Shown here piece after piece: positions 43,505-51,492 of a stretch of 64,000 nucleotides of DNA. The stretch lies in assembly GCF_003606265.1 (NCBI RefSeq), contig NZ_CP023671.1:558001-622000 (forward strand), in the 5' to 3' direction. Origin of the DNA: Clostridium septicum. GTDB lineage: Bacteria; Bacillota; Clostridia; Clostridiales; Clostridiaceae. A program made the position numbers and the translations under genes. Every line of letters begins with the position of its first letter. Positions within the stretch are counted from its first letter, which is position 1. Below the pieces are notes generated by a model. The model saw only the letters and a program-made list of their open reading frames with translations. It was not told the origin of the DNA and ran no database searches.

Positions 43505-43720
43505 CTATTTTTTTATGTTTTTCAACATATTTATATCAATTTTAGTTGCCTGTATATTTTCCTCTTTTACTTCTTTGTATAATTCTTTTCTTAAAATAGT
43601 TACCTCTTTAGGTGCTTTAACTGCAAGTTTTACACTTCCATCTTCTATTTTAGAAATTGAAATCTCTATGTCATCTCCTATTAAAATTGATTCACCCTTT
43701 TTTCTTGTAATTACTAACAA
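43505..43720 (-). CDS. csrA: Carbon storage regulator CsrA
   Basis: The 71-residue RNA-binding dimer starts with the canonical [20 protein letters not shown] and has the binding-face segment [16 protein letters not shown]. CsrA represses flagellin translation by covering the ribosome site; FliW antagonises it. The start codon is TTG, after GGGGGAG and a five-base gap, which would keep CsrA level low. The C-terminal tail is a few residues longer than in many homologues; in Bacillus the C-terminal extension is the FliW-binding part. Confidence 0.95.
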   Translation of the reverse strand: MLVITRKKGESILIGDDIEISISKIEDGSVKLAVKAPKEVTILRKELYKEVKEENIQATKIDINMLKNIKK

Positions 43721-43814
43721 TTATACTCCCCCTTATTAATTGACAATTAATATTTAACAATATTATAATCCATTGCTTTAAATTGTACATTGCAAGTTGG
43801 TAATTGTCTATTTT

Positions 43815-44234
43815 CTATTTTGAAAGTGGATGTCTTATTTTATATTCTTCTCTATCTACTATAAATTGTTCCCCATTTCTATCCTTTATATTAATAATTA
43901 ATGGGGCTTTTAAATTAACTGTTGCTTTAGAGACATCTGAATTAAGTGTAACTATAACATATAACATCACATCATTTGGAGATTGTACGTGTAAATTTTT
44001 TATTATTTCTTCACTTAATTTTATTTCATAATTCTCTTCTACAGAAAAAGGGGAAGTTATAATAAATGCTAAATCTGAATCTTCTATGGATTGTAATAAA
44101 CTAAAATTAGTTTCTTCTACTTCTTTTATTACATACTTTTTTAAATTATCAAATCCTGGTATTCCTTTTTCAAAGTTTATTATGTCTGATTCACTATATA
44201 CTATTTTACCGTGTACAGGAGATATTATTTCCAT
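43815..44234 (-). CDS. fliW: Flagellar assembly factor FliW
   Basis: The 139-residue protein has the FliW signature FEKGIPGFDNLKKYVIKEVE and FIITSPFSVEENYEIKLSEE. FliW binds either CsrA (freeing flagellin mRNA) or unexported flagellin. It sits immediately before csrA, the usual pair. GAGGAGGAAAAAACT precedes the ATG. Confidence 0.95.
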   Translation of the reverse strand: MEIISPVHGKIVYSESDIINFEKGIPGFDNLKKYVIKEVEETNFSLLQSIEDSDLAFIITSPFSVEENYEIKLSEEIIKNLHVQSPNDVMLYVIVTLNSDVSKATVNLKAPLIINIKDRNGEQFIVDREEYKIRHPLSK

Positions 44235-44248
44235 AGTTTTTTCCTCCT

Positions 44249-45241
44249 CTATTTTAAGAAGTCTAATAGTGAAGGTTGTAGTATTCTTGCACTAGTTTGA
44301 AGTGATGCCATATAAACACTTTGTGCTACTGCAACCTCCATAGTTTTTTCTGCAAAATCTATATCTTCAGTTTGAGATAATATATCTTTTATACTAAAAT
44401 TTTGCTCTTCATTTTGATCTTGAGCTGATTCCATTCTATTCATCTTAGCACCAACTTCAGCTCTAACCTTATTTATATTAGCCATAACCTCGTCCATTGC
44501 TTTTAAGTTTTCATTAATTATTCTTGATAATTTAACAGGATCATTTGAATCTAAATTATTAGTAATTTCACTAAGTAAATCCATAACATTTATATCATCT
44601 TTTTTACCTTTAAATACTAATAAATCTGTAGCTGACACGCTATAATCCATAGTTACTCCTTGAGTAATTTCAACTTTTAACTTTGTACCTATCATAGAAA
44701 TTTGATTTTGTATATCTATATCTTTTGAATCTAATCTTAAGAACTCTCCATCTCTACCACTTAAATTAAGTAAATTATTGCTAGTAACAGGGTCTTGCAT
44801 AATATTTACTGGCTTAGAATTTACTTTAGTTCCACCAAATAAATATTTCCCATCAAAACTTGTATTTAATATTTGTGATATTTCATTTGTTTTTTCATTT
44901 ATTTCATCTTTTATAGCTCTTTTTTCATCAGGACCATAAGATGCATTTCCTGAAGATACCATAAGCTCTCTAATTCTTTGAAAAGAATTATTTAATTGTT
45001 CTAAAGCAACATCTGTTGTTTCTAACCAATTTGAAGTATCTTTAATATTTTCATTATATTGCTTATTTACTCCTATATCAGAATGTAATTGCATAGCTCT
45101 CGCAACTTTAAATGGATTATCTGACGGTCTTCTTATTTCTTTACCTGATGTTAACTGATTATTTAAAGTTTTTAAGTTTTCTTGATTTCTTCCTAAATCT
45201 CTTAAGAAGCTTGTGGACATCATTGAATTTGTAACTCTCAT
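44249..45241 (-). CDS. flgL: Hook-filament junction protein FlgL (HAP3)
   Basis: The 330-residue flagellin-like protein has N-terminal MMSTSFLRDLGRNQENLKTL, RRPSDNPFKVARAM and a C-terminal helix (VAVAQSVYMASLQTSARILQ). Together with FlgK it joins hook to filament. It follows flgK by 16 bases. Confidence 0.94.
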   Translation of the reverse strand: MRVTNSMMSTSFLRDLGRNQENLKTLNNQLTSGKEIRRPSDNPFKVARAMQLHSDIGVNKQYNENIKDTSNWLETTDVALEQLNNSFQRIRELMVSSGNASYGPDEKRAIKDEINEKTNEISQILNTSFDGKYLFGGTKVNSKPVNIMQDPVTSNNLLNLSGRDGEFLRLDSKDIDIQNQISMIGTKLKVEITQGVTMDYSVSATDLLVFKGKKDDINVMDLLSEITNNLDSNDPVKLSRIINENLKAMDEVMANINKVRAEVGAKMNRMESAQDQNEEQNFSIKDILSQTEDIDFAEKTMEVAVAQSVYMASLQTSARILQPSLLDFLK

Positions 45242-45257
45242 ATATTGCTATTCCTTT

Positions 45258-47093
45258 CTATCTTTTCAACCCATTTACTATAACATCTAGTAATTCGTCT
45301 ATAGTTGAAATTATTTTTGCATTTGCATTATATGCATGTTGAAACTTAACTAAGTCTGCCATTTCATCATCAGAAGATACTCCTGATATGGACTCCTTAG
45401 TTTCTTCTAAGCTAAATAATAAATCTTCTTGATTAGAAACCATTCTCTTAGCTTCTTGTGTTTGTACACCTAGTCTATCTATAGTATCTTTAAAGTATGC
45501 TCCAACTCTCATTCCAGAAGAACTGTTTAATATTTTAAGTCCATTATCTTGTAATAGGCTTCCTCCTTTAGTTGGATCAAACATATCTTTTCTTGAAACT
45601 ATAGTTTCATTTATATCTTGAATTTTAATAACTGAATCTCTTATTTGTGCTATAGCTAATGCTCTTGCTCCATCTGCTTCACCATCAATTGTATTTTGAT
45701 CTGGATATCCAAATTTATCATCATTAGTTCTAGTTTTAATTTTCATAACATCTTCAAGTATTTCTCTATTTATAGAAATATTTTTAGCTGTTATTTCTTC
45801 TTCTGAATATAAAGTTTTTTCTAAATTTGTTAGCAAATTACTATTATTGTATTTAGCTACATCCTTATTAACAAAGAAAGGTAAATAGTCTCTTTCTACT
45901 TCTCCTCCATCATTTAACGGATTGCTCATCCCACTATGAATAGCATTTACAGAAAATGCTATTGACTTAGCAAGTTTATTTAACTGATCCATATAGTCTT
46001 TAATATCTTTTTGAACTGATACTAACCCACTTAACTCTCCTGTAGTAGGTTCAAATAACATTAATTCTGATGCATTTATAGTAGAACCATCTTTTATTGG
46101 ATATCCATCAGCCTTTATTGCTTGTCCATCCTTTGAAGCCCATATAATTCTATTATCTTCTATTTCTTTTATTTGTTCTGGTGAAAGCCCAGTAATTTTT
46201 AAAGTTTGTTTATTTTCTTCACTATCCATACTACCTTTTTTGTAATATGTAATTATATATGTATCGTTAAATATATCTTGTGGATCTTTACTAATATCAG
46301 ATATATAAGATAATCTAGCTACATCAGTATTAGGACTTGAAGTAATGAAATTAGTAAGCTTTACTACCCCAGTATCTTGTGGGCTTATATCAATTCCATT
46401 AAATTCTCTTTTATCTACTTTAAGATTAAATTTATAACTTAATTGATCTAACAATGTATCTCTTTTATCCATTAAGTCATTTGGTGAATTTCCTGAAACA
46501 CTTACATTTAATATTTCTTGATTTGATCTATCTAATTGATTAAGTAAGCTATTTATTTCAACTACATCACTTTTAAGTCTTTCTTGAGTGTTTTTTTGTA
46601 AATCTTCAAGTTTACTATAAGTATTATTTAAAGCATCAGTTAATGCTGCTGTTTGTTGAGCTACTACAGTTCTTGCATTAGAACTACTTGGTTGCTTAGA
46701 TAACTCTTGAAAAGAATCAAAAAATTTCCCCATAAGTGTAGATATTCCTGTATCTGATGGTTCATTAAAAACACTTTCTACTTGATATAAAAAATTATTT
46801 CTTGCATCATATCTACCAAGAACAGAATTTTCATTTCTAATTTGATAATCTAAAAAAGTATCCCTTACTCTTTCTATAGCTTGAACCTGAGCCCCAGTTC
46901 CAAGTTGTCCTGCTTGAACTGATGCATTCATTCCTGTTCCACCAAAAGGACGTGTGGTTTCTACCTTAACCCTTTGCCTAGTGTATCCTTTTGTATTTAA
47001 ATTTGCTATATTATGTGATGTAACATCTAAAGCTTTTTGTTGTACATTCATACCACGCTTTGCTATATTGAAAGTTGATAATAGTCCTGACAT
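45258..47093 (-). CDS. flgK: Hook-filament junction protein FlgK (HAP1)
   Basis: The 611-residue protein has the rod motif FNIAKRGMNVQQKALDVTSH, the FlgK core, and a C-terminal D0 helix (DDEMADLVKFQHAYNANAKI). It is the first junction protein placed on the hook. AAAGGAGGAGAAAA precedes the ATG. Confidence 0.95.
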   Translation of the reverse strand: MSGLLSTFNIAKRGMNVQQKALDVTSHNIANLNTKGYTRQRVKVETTRPFGGTGMNASVQAGQLGTGAQVQAIERVRDTFLDYQIRNENSVLGRYDARNNFLYQVESVFNEPSDTGISTLMGKFFDSFQELSKQPSSSNARTVVAQQTAALTDALNNTYSKLEDLQKNTQERLKSDVVEINSLLNQLDRSNQEILNVSVSGNSPNDLMDKRDTLLDQLSYKFNLKVDKREFNGIDISPQDTGVVKLTNFITSSPNTDVARLSYISDISKDPQDIFNDTYIITYYKKGSMDSEENKQTLKITGLSPEQIKEIEDNRIIWASKDGQAIKADGYPIKDGSTINASELMLFEPTTGELSGLVSVQKDIKDYMDQLNKLAKSIAFSVNAIHSGMSNPLNDGGEVERDYLPFFVNKDVAKYNNSNLLTNLEKTLYSEEEITAKNISINREILEDVMKIKTRTNDDKFGYPDQNTIDGEADGARALAIAQIRDSVIKIQDINETIVSRKDMFDPTKGGSLLQDNGLKILNSSSGMRVGAYFKDTIDRLGVQTQEAKRMVSNQEDLLFSLEETKESISGVSSDDEMADLVKFQHAYNANAKIISTIDELLDVIVNGLKR

Positions 47094-47138
47094 TTTTCTC
47101 CTCCTTAAAAAATCAATATTTTCTATATCTATTTTTTA

Positions 47139-47561
47139 TTATCTTTTTATATTTCCATAAGAATTATAAATTGGAACTTCTCTCCTTGGATTTAATATAG
47201 CTAAAAGTTTATTCGTAAAACTTAATTGTTGTTTTATTAATAACTCATTAGTATTCTTCTGAAGTATTACTTCATTTAACATTTTTTGAATTTCCCTATA
47301 TATATTCTCTAAATTTTCATTTTCTATATTCTCTAAAATTTCACTAATTGTATTTTCATTTAAAACTTTTCTTCTTTCTATTTCTAGTACTGCAACTTCT
47401 TTGTTGCAGTACTGAATATCTTCTACAATTTGTTCTAAACCAAATATATCTTTATCCATTATCAATTTATACTGTTTATCTAATAAACCTAACAATTGAT
47501 TTAATGATTCCTTTTCTTTAACTAATACTTCTATTAATAAGTCTACCAAATCTTTAACCAT
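47139..47561 (-). CDS. flgN: FlgK/FlgL export chaperone FlgN
   Basis: The 140-residue, fully helical protein matches the FlgN pattern (LVDLLIEVLVKEKESLNQLL, LLGLLDKQYKLIMDKD). It holds FlgK and FlgL for export, and lies between flgM and flgK. It begins two bases after the flgM stop. Divergent family, so the call leans on position as well. Confidence 0.85.
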   Translation of the reverse strand: MVKDLVDLLIEVLVKEKESLNQLLGLLDKQYKLIMDKDIFGLEQIVEDIQYCNKEVAVLEIERRKVLNENTISEILENIENENLENIYREIQKMLNEVILQKNTNELLIKQQLSFTNKLLAILNPRREVPIYNSYGNIKR

Positions 47562-47563
47562 AC

Positions 47564-47839
47564 TTATTTAATTCCTCTCATGTGATCAAGCATAGCTTTT
47601 GCAGTTAACTTCGCATCTACATTGTAAGTTCCATTTGATAATTTAGTTCTTATTTCACTTACCTTTTTTTCTCTATCAAATTCGCTTTTATCTATTCCAT
47701 AATCCCTCAAGGCTTTTGCTTCTTTAGATATTTCTATTCTGTCTTTTGTTACCTTATTAGCCACATTGTTCACCTTGTTAGTTGATATCTTATTATAAGA
47801 ATTAATTCTATTGGTTATTCCTATTCCTTTAATATCCAT
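47564..47839 (-). CDS. flgM: Anti-sigma-28 factor FlgM
   Basis: The 91-residue protein has a disordered, asparagine- and lysine-rich N-terminal half and the sigma-binding C-terminal half (about 33-90: DRIEISKEAKALRDYGIDK, KVSEIRTKLSNGTYNVDAKL, TAKAMLDHM). It binds FliA and is exported when the hook is complete. It is first in the late operon and lies behind a sigma-28 promoter, giving negative autoregulation of FliA. Confidence 0.93.
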   Translation of the reverse strand: MDIKGIGITNRINSYNKISTNKVNNVANKVTKDRIEISKEAKALRDYGIDKSEFDREKKVSEIRTKLSNGTYNVDAKLTAKAMLDHMRGIK

Positions 47840-47872
47840 TGAAATTCCCTCCTATTTTAATTCCGTACTTAA

Positions 47873-47899
47873 TTATCGTATGTAAGTATTGTAAGTTTA
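47873..47899 (-). promoter_or_regulatory. Sigma-28 promoter of the flgM late operon
   Basis: TAAA, exactly 15 bases, TACGATAA on the minus strand, about 34 bases before flgM and just downstream of the fliY terminator. Confidence 0.82.
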
Positions 47900-47910
47900 T
47901 ACTAAAAAGC

Positions 47911-47946
47911 AAAAAAGCCAATCCGTTTAAAAAGATTGGCTTTTTT
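47911..47946 (-). terminator. Terminator of the chemotaxis/switch operon after fliY
   Basis: AAGCCAATC and GATTGGCTT form a 9-bp stem (extended by A-T pairs) with a loop of about 10 bases, directly after the fliY stop. T-rich sequence follows on the minus strand. Confidence 0.85.
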
Positions 47947-49086
47947 TTATCTTAATGAATTAATTCTATCTACTCCATTTACAATACTAGTAATTCTAAC
48001 TCCAAAACTTTCGTCAATAACTACTACTTCTCCATGTGCAATTTGCTTTCCATTAATTAAAACCTCTACTGGCTCTTCAGCTAACTTATCAAGTTCTATT
48101 AATGAACCTGTGCTTAAGCTTAATATATCTTTTATACTTTTCTTTGTTCTTCCTAATACTACTGATATATTCAAAGGAACATCTAGTATTAAATCTATAT
48201 TCTTATTTGCTTCACCTATCTTTTTAGACTCTAATGGTACAAATGAAGCTTTATTTACTTCTATTGTTGGTTGATTTACGTTAATTTCTTTACTCATAAT
48301 AGCTTCCTCTACTCTACTGCTGCTAATGTCTTGTTGTAAATTTGATTCTGCAATCTCTTCAGCCTTTATATCTTCTATTTTAGCTTCTACATTATTAAAT
48401 TTTTCTATTTCTTCACCCATCATTATAGAAACTATCTTTTTAGCTGTTGGTATAGGTAAAATTTGCATTATATTAGATTCTAATAATTCACCTATCTTTA
48501 AATCAAAACATACTCTAACTATTTCTTCTTTTTCATCTATTGAATCTGAAATACTTTCTTCTAAGGCTCTCCATATTTTTGAATGTGGTGGAGAAATATT
48601 TACTTCTCTTGCAAACATAGTTGCCATTGAAGTGGCCGCTGATCCTATCATTTGATTCATAGCTTCTTGTACAGCGCTTACTTCAATATCTGACAATTCA
48701 ATACTATCTACTTCACCATTTCCACCCATCATTAAGTTTGCTATTACAGCTGCATCTGTAATTTTCATTATTAATATGTTTCTACCAATTATTCCCGTTA
48801 CATATTCAACATCAAGAATTATAGTAGGATAATCAAACCCTTCTTTTATTTCTTTTAATGTTGTTATTGAAACTTTAGGCGTTGTTATATGAACTTGTTG
48901 ATTTATTATTTGATGAAGAGCTGTTGATGCTGAACCCATAGAAATATTTCCTATTTCTCCAAGTAAATCCTTCTCTATATCAGATAATTGTTCTTCTTCA
49001 ACATTATTTTCTTTTTCTGACCCCGAATCTCCATTTAATAAGGAATCTATTTCTTCTTGTGATAAAAATCCATTACTCATACTCAT
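47947..49086 (-). CDS. fliY: Flagellar switch protein FliY (FliN with CheC-like phosphatase domain)
   Basis: The 379-residue protein has an N-terminal LSQEEIDSLLN segment like the CheY-P-binding motif of FliM, a CheC-type domain with both phosphatase motifs (LLGEIGNISMGSA and AVQEAMNQMIGSA, each E-x2-N), a polar linker (about 215-285) and a C-terminal FliN/SpoA domain (about 295-379). It forms the C-ring bottom and dephosphorylates CheY-P at the switch. It overlaps fliM by 14 bases. Confidence 0.94.
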   Translation of the reverse strand: MSMSNGFLSQEEIDSLLNGDSGSEKENNVEEEQLSDIEKDLLGEIGNISMGSASTALHQIINQQVHITTPKVSITTLKEIKEGFDYPTIILDVEYVTGIIGRNILIMKITDAAVIANLMMGGNGEVDSIELSDIEVSAVQEAMNQMIGSAATSMATMFAREVNISPPHSKIWRALEESISDSIDEKEEIVRVCFDLKIGELLESNIMQILPIPTAKKIVSIMMGEEIEKFNNVEAKIEDIKAEEIAESNLQQDISSSRVEEAIMSKEINVNQPTIEVNKASFVPLESKKIGEANKNIDLILDVPLNISVVLGRTKKSIKDILSLSTGSLIELDKLAEEPVEVLINGKQIAHGEVVVIDESFGVRITSIVNGVDRINSLR

Positions 49087-50068
49087 TCACATCCTTATCT
49101 AAAATATCTAAAAGCTCTATGCCCATATTTTTCCCTACAATTCCAGGTTTAGCTATAAAACACTCTTGATCTTCTACATAAACTTTAATTGGATTATCAG
49201 ACTTTGTATTTAATACTAGAACATCTCCTATTACTAAATTTAAAAAGTCATCTACTGTAACTTGAGTACTTCCAATTTCAGCATGCATGGATACCTCAAC
49301 AGGATTTAGTCCTTCCTTTAATCTCTCCCTTGATTCTTCTATAAGGGCTGCTTCATCTGTTTGGAACCAATATTGAACTATTAATTTATCTAATATCTTC
49401 TCCACACTTAAATATGGAATACATAAATTCATATATGTAGTATTTCTTCCAAGCTCTACTGAAAAGCTTAATAATGCTACTGGTTCATTTGGTCCTAAAG
49501 TTTGATTAGCAGATGGATTTGTTTCCAATCCCTCAAATTCCGGTTTAACATCTAATACTCCATCCCATGCCAAGACTAAGTTGCTTATCATATCAGATGT
49601 TATTTGAGATATTATATTTTTATCTATTTCAGAAAATTCCTTAGAATATTTCTTCCTATCTCCCGTTCCTCCCAAAAGTATATCTAAAATTTGAAAAGAA
49701 AACTGAGGGTTCATTTCTAGAAGTATATTTCCTTGTAATGGTGGCATCCTAAAAACAGTTATCATTGTTGGATTTGGTATTGAATGTATAAACTCTTGAT
49801 AAGTTATTTGTTCAACACTTTGAATTTCTACCTTTACGTTTTTCCTTAATTGTCCTGAAAGATAATTTCCCACGAGTCTAGCGAAACTATCATGTACCAT
49901 CTCCAGTGTTCTTATATGATCTTTTGAAAACTTTTGAGGGCTCCTAAAGTCATATTTTTTTACCTTTTGTTTATCATCCTTCTCAACTAACTCCTCTGGA
50001 GCAACATCCCCTTTTGATAAGGCAGATAGTAAGGCGTCTATTTCGTTTTGAGATAAAACTTCTGCCAT
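49073..50068 (-). CDS. fliM: Flagellar motor switch protein FliM
   Basis: The 331-residue C-ring protein has the N-terminal CheY-P-binding motif LSQNEIDALLSAL, a middle CheC-like domain lacking the catalytic pattern, with the FliG-binding GGTGDRKKYSKEFSEID segment, and a C-terminal SpoA domain. Placed between cheW and fliY in the chemotaxis operon. Confidence 0.95.
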   Translation of the reverse strand: MAEVLSQNEIDALLSALSKGDVAPEELVEKDDKQKVKKYDFRSPQKFSKDHIRTLEMVHDSFARLVGNYLSGQLRKNVKVEIQSVEQITYQEFIHSIPNPTMITVFRMPPLQGNILLEMNPQFSFQILDILLGGTGDRKKYSKEFSEIDKNIISQITSDMISNLVLAWDGVLDVKPEFEGLETNPSANQTLGPNEPVALLSFSVELGRNTTYMNLCIPYLSVEKILDKLIVQYWFQTDEAALIEESRERLKEGLNPVEVSMHAEIGSTQVTVDDFLNLVIGDVLVLNTKSDNPIKVYVEDQECFIAKPGIVGKNMGIELLDILDKDVNEYE

Positions 50069-50084
50069 TTTCCTCCCTCATTTC

Positions 50085-50483
50085 CTATTGATTTAATAAT
50101 TTTTCTATATCTATTATAGTAAGTAACTTATCATTTATTTCAATTACCCCTCGTAAATATCCTTGATTACTGTGTAATTCTAATTTTTGTAAGTTGTTAT
50201 CATCTATGTCTATTACTTCATCTACTTCATCTACTGCAATTCCAATTTCTTCTTCATCTAACTTTAAAATTATAATATTACTTTGCTGCCTATCTGAAGC
50301 AATATTTAATAATAAATTAATATCAACTAAAGACTTTATACTTCCCCTTAAATTAATCAATCCTTTTATATAAATAGGTGCTTTAGGTACTTTAGTTATA
50401 GACATCATATCATTTATACTTTGTATCTTTTCAGTTTCTACAGCAAAATGTTCTTTACCTAACTTAAATACTACAAATTGCAT
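50085..50483 (-). CDS. cheW: Chemotaxis coupling protein CheW
   Basis: The 132-residue single-domain CheW links receptors to CheA. It has the conserved INLRGSIKSLVDINLLLN and IGIAVDEVDEVIDIDDNNLQ segments. AGGAGGCATGTTAA precedes the ATG. This is the canonical coupler; the 151-residue CheW-like gene at 55399-55854 is more diverged. Confidence 0.93.
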   Translation of the reverse strand: MQFVVFKLGKEHFAVETEKIQSINDMMSITKVPKAPIYIKGLINLRGSIKSLVDINLLLNIASDRQQSNIIILKLDEEEIGIAVDEVDEVIDIDDNNLQKLELHSNQGYLRGVIEINDKLLTIIDIEKLLNQ

Positions 50484-50507
50484 TTAACATGCCTCCTAAT
50501 TAGGTTT

Positions 50508-50867
50508 TTAACCTATAACTTTTGTAATAGCCTCTAATACCCTATCAGCTTGGAATGGCTTTACTATAAAATCTTTAGCTCCAGCCTTTATAGCATCCAT
50601 AACCATTGATTGTTGTCCCATTGCTGAACACATAACAACTTTTGCATTTGGATCAAACTTCTTTATTGCTTTAACGGCTTCTATTCCATCCATATCTGGC
50701 ATTGTTATATCCATTGTAACAACATCTGGCTTTTCTTTCATGTATATATCTACTGCTTCTATTCCATTACAAGCTTCTCCAATAATTTCGAAACCATTCT
50801 TTTCAAGTATGTCCTTTACCATCATTCTCATGAACGCTGCATCATCAACAATTAATACTCTTGACAT
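50508..50867 (-). CDS. cheY: Chemotaxis response regulator CheY
   Basis: The 119-residue single receiver domain has acidic D8 and D9, phosphorylated D53 in TMDITMPDMDG, the switch serine in VVMCSAMGQQ and the invariant lysine in DFIVKPFQ. It is phosphorylated by CheA and binds FliM and FliY. Confidence 0.95.
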   Translation of the reverse strand: MSRVLIVDDAAFMRMMVKDILEKNGFEIIGEACNGIEAVDIYMKEKPDVVTMDITMPDMDGIEAVKAIKKFDPNAKVVMCSAMGQQSMVMDAIKAGAKDFIVKPFQADRVLEAITKVIG

Positions 50868-50880
50868 ATTTTACCTCCAA

Positions 50881-51477
50881 TTATGCTATTCCTATAGATT
50901 TTAATATTTTTTCTAATGATCCTGGAGCAGGTATATAGTATAAGTTACCTTGAATATTACTATTATTTTCTCCAGTATATAATGTTTCTATATCTAGTGC
51001 ATACTCATCATATTGTCCAGCTTCTATGAATGTAGATACAAGAACTGCACTTAACATATCATTAGCTACAGCTGGAACAGATACAGTTGCTCTAATGTTA
51101 ATAAAATCACTTATTGCATTCATAAATGAAGAGGCTATTATATTTCCAACTTCACCTATTACTGAAATACCCATATCGTCTATTTGGTTTTTATATCCAC
51201 ATAATGAAGAAATAATATTTAATGCAATTTCTGTCTCAAAAACATATAGTAAGCTTCCTTCAATGTCATCTAAAACCTTAACTAAAACTGCTACTACTTC
51301 ATTTTCTTTGTGCTGATCAAATAAGTCTTCAAACGCTATTATATTAACATTAGGTACTGACATATCAATTTTACTGCCTAACAATATAGATAAAGATGTT
51401 GCTGAATTACCAGCTCCTATATTTGAAATTTCTTTTAAGGCATCCAATTGAATTTTAGTCAACTCCTTATAATTCAT
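50881..51477 (-). CDS. cheC: CheY-P phosphatase CheC
   Basis: The 198-residue protein has both phosphatase sites, E16-x2-N19 in LKEISNIGAGNS and E109-x2-N112 in VIGEVGNIIASS. It dephosphorylates CheY-P and binds CheD; the complex adjusts receptor deamidation in the Bacillus-type adaptation system. cheD is present in the same operon. Confidence 0.94.
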   Translation of the reverse strand: MNYKELTKIQLDALKEISNIGAGNSATSLSILLGSKIDMSVPNVNIIAFEDLFDQHKENEVVAVLVKVLDDIEGSLLYVFETEIALNIISSLCGYKNQIDDMGISVIGEVGNIIASSFMNAISDFINIRATVSVPAVANDMLSAVLVSTFIEAGQYDEYALDIETLYTGENNSNIQGNLYYIPAPGSLEKILKSIGIA

Positions 51478-51492
51478 AGTCTTTCCCCCGTG

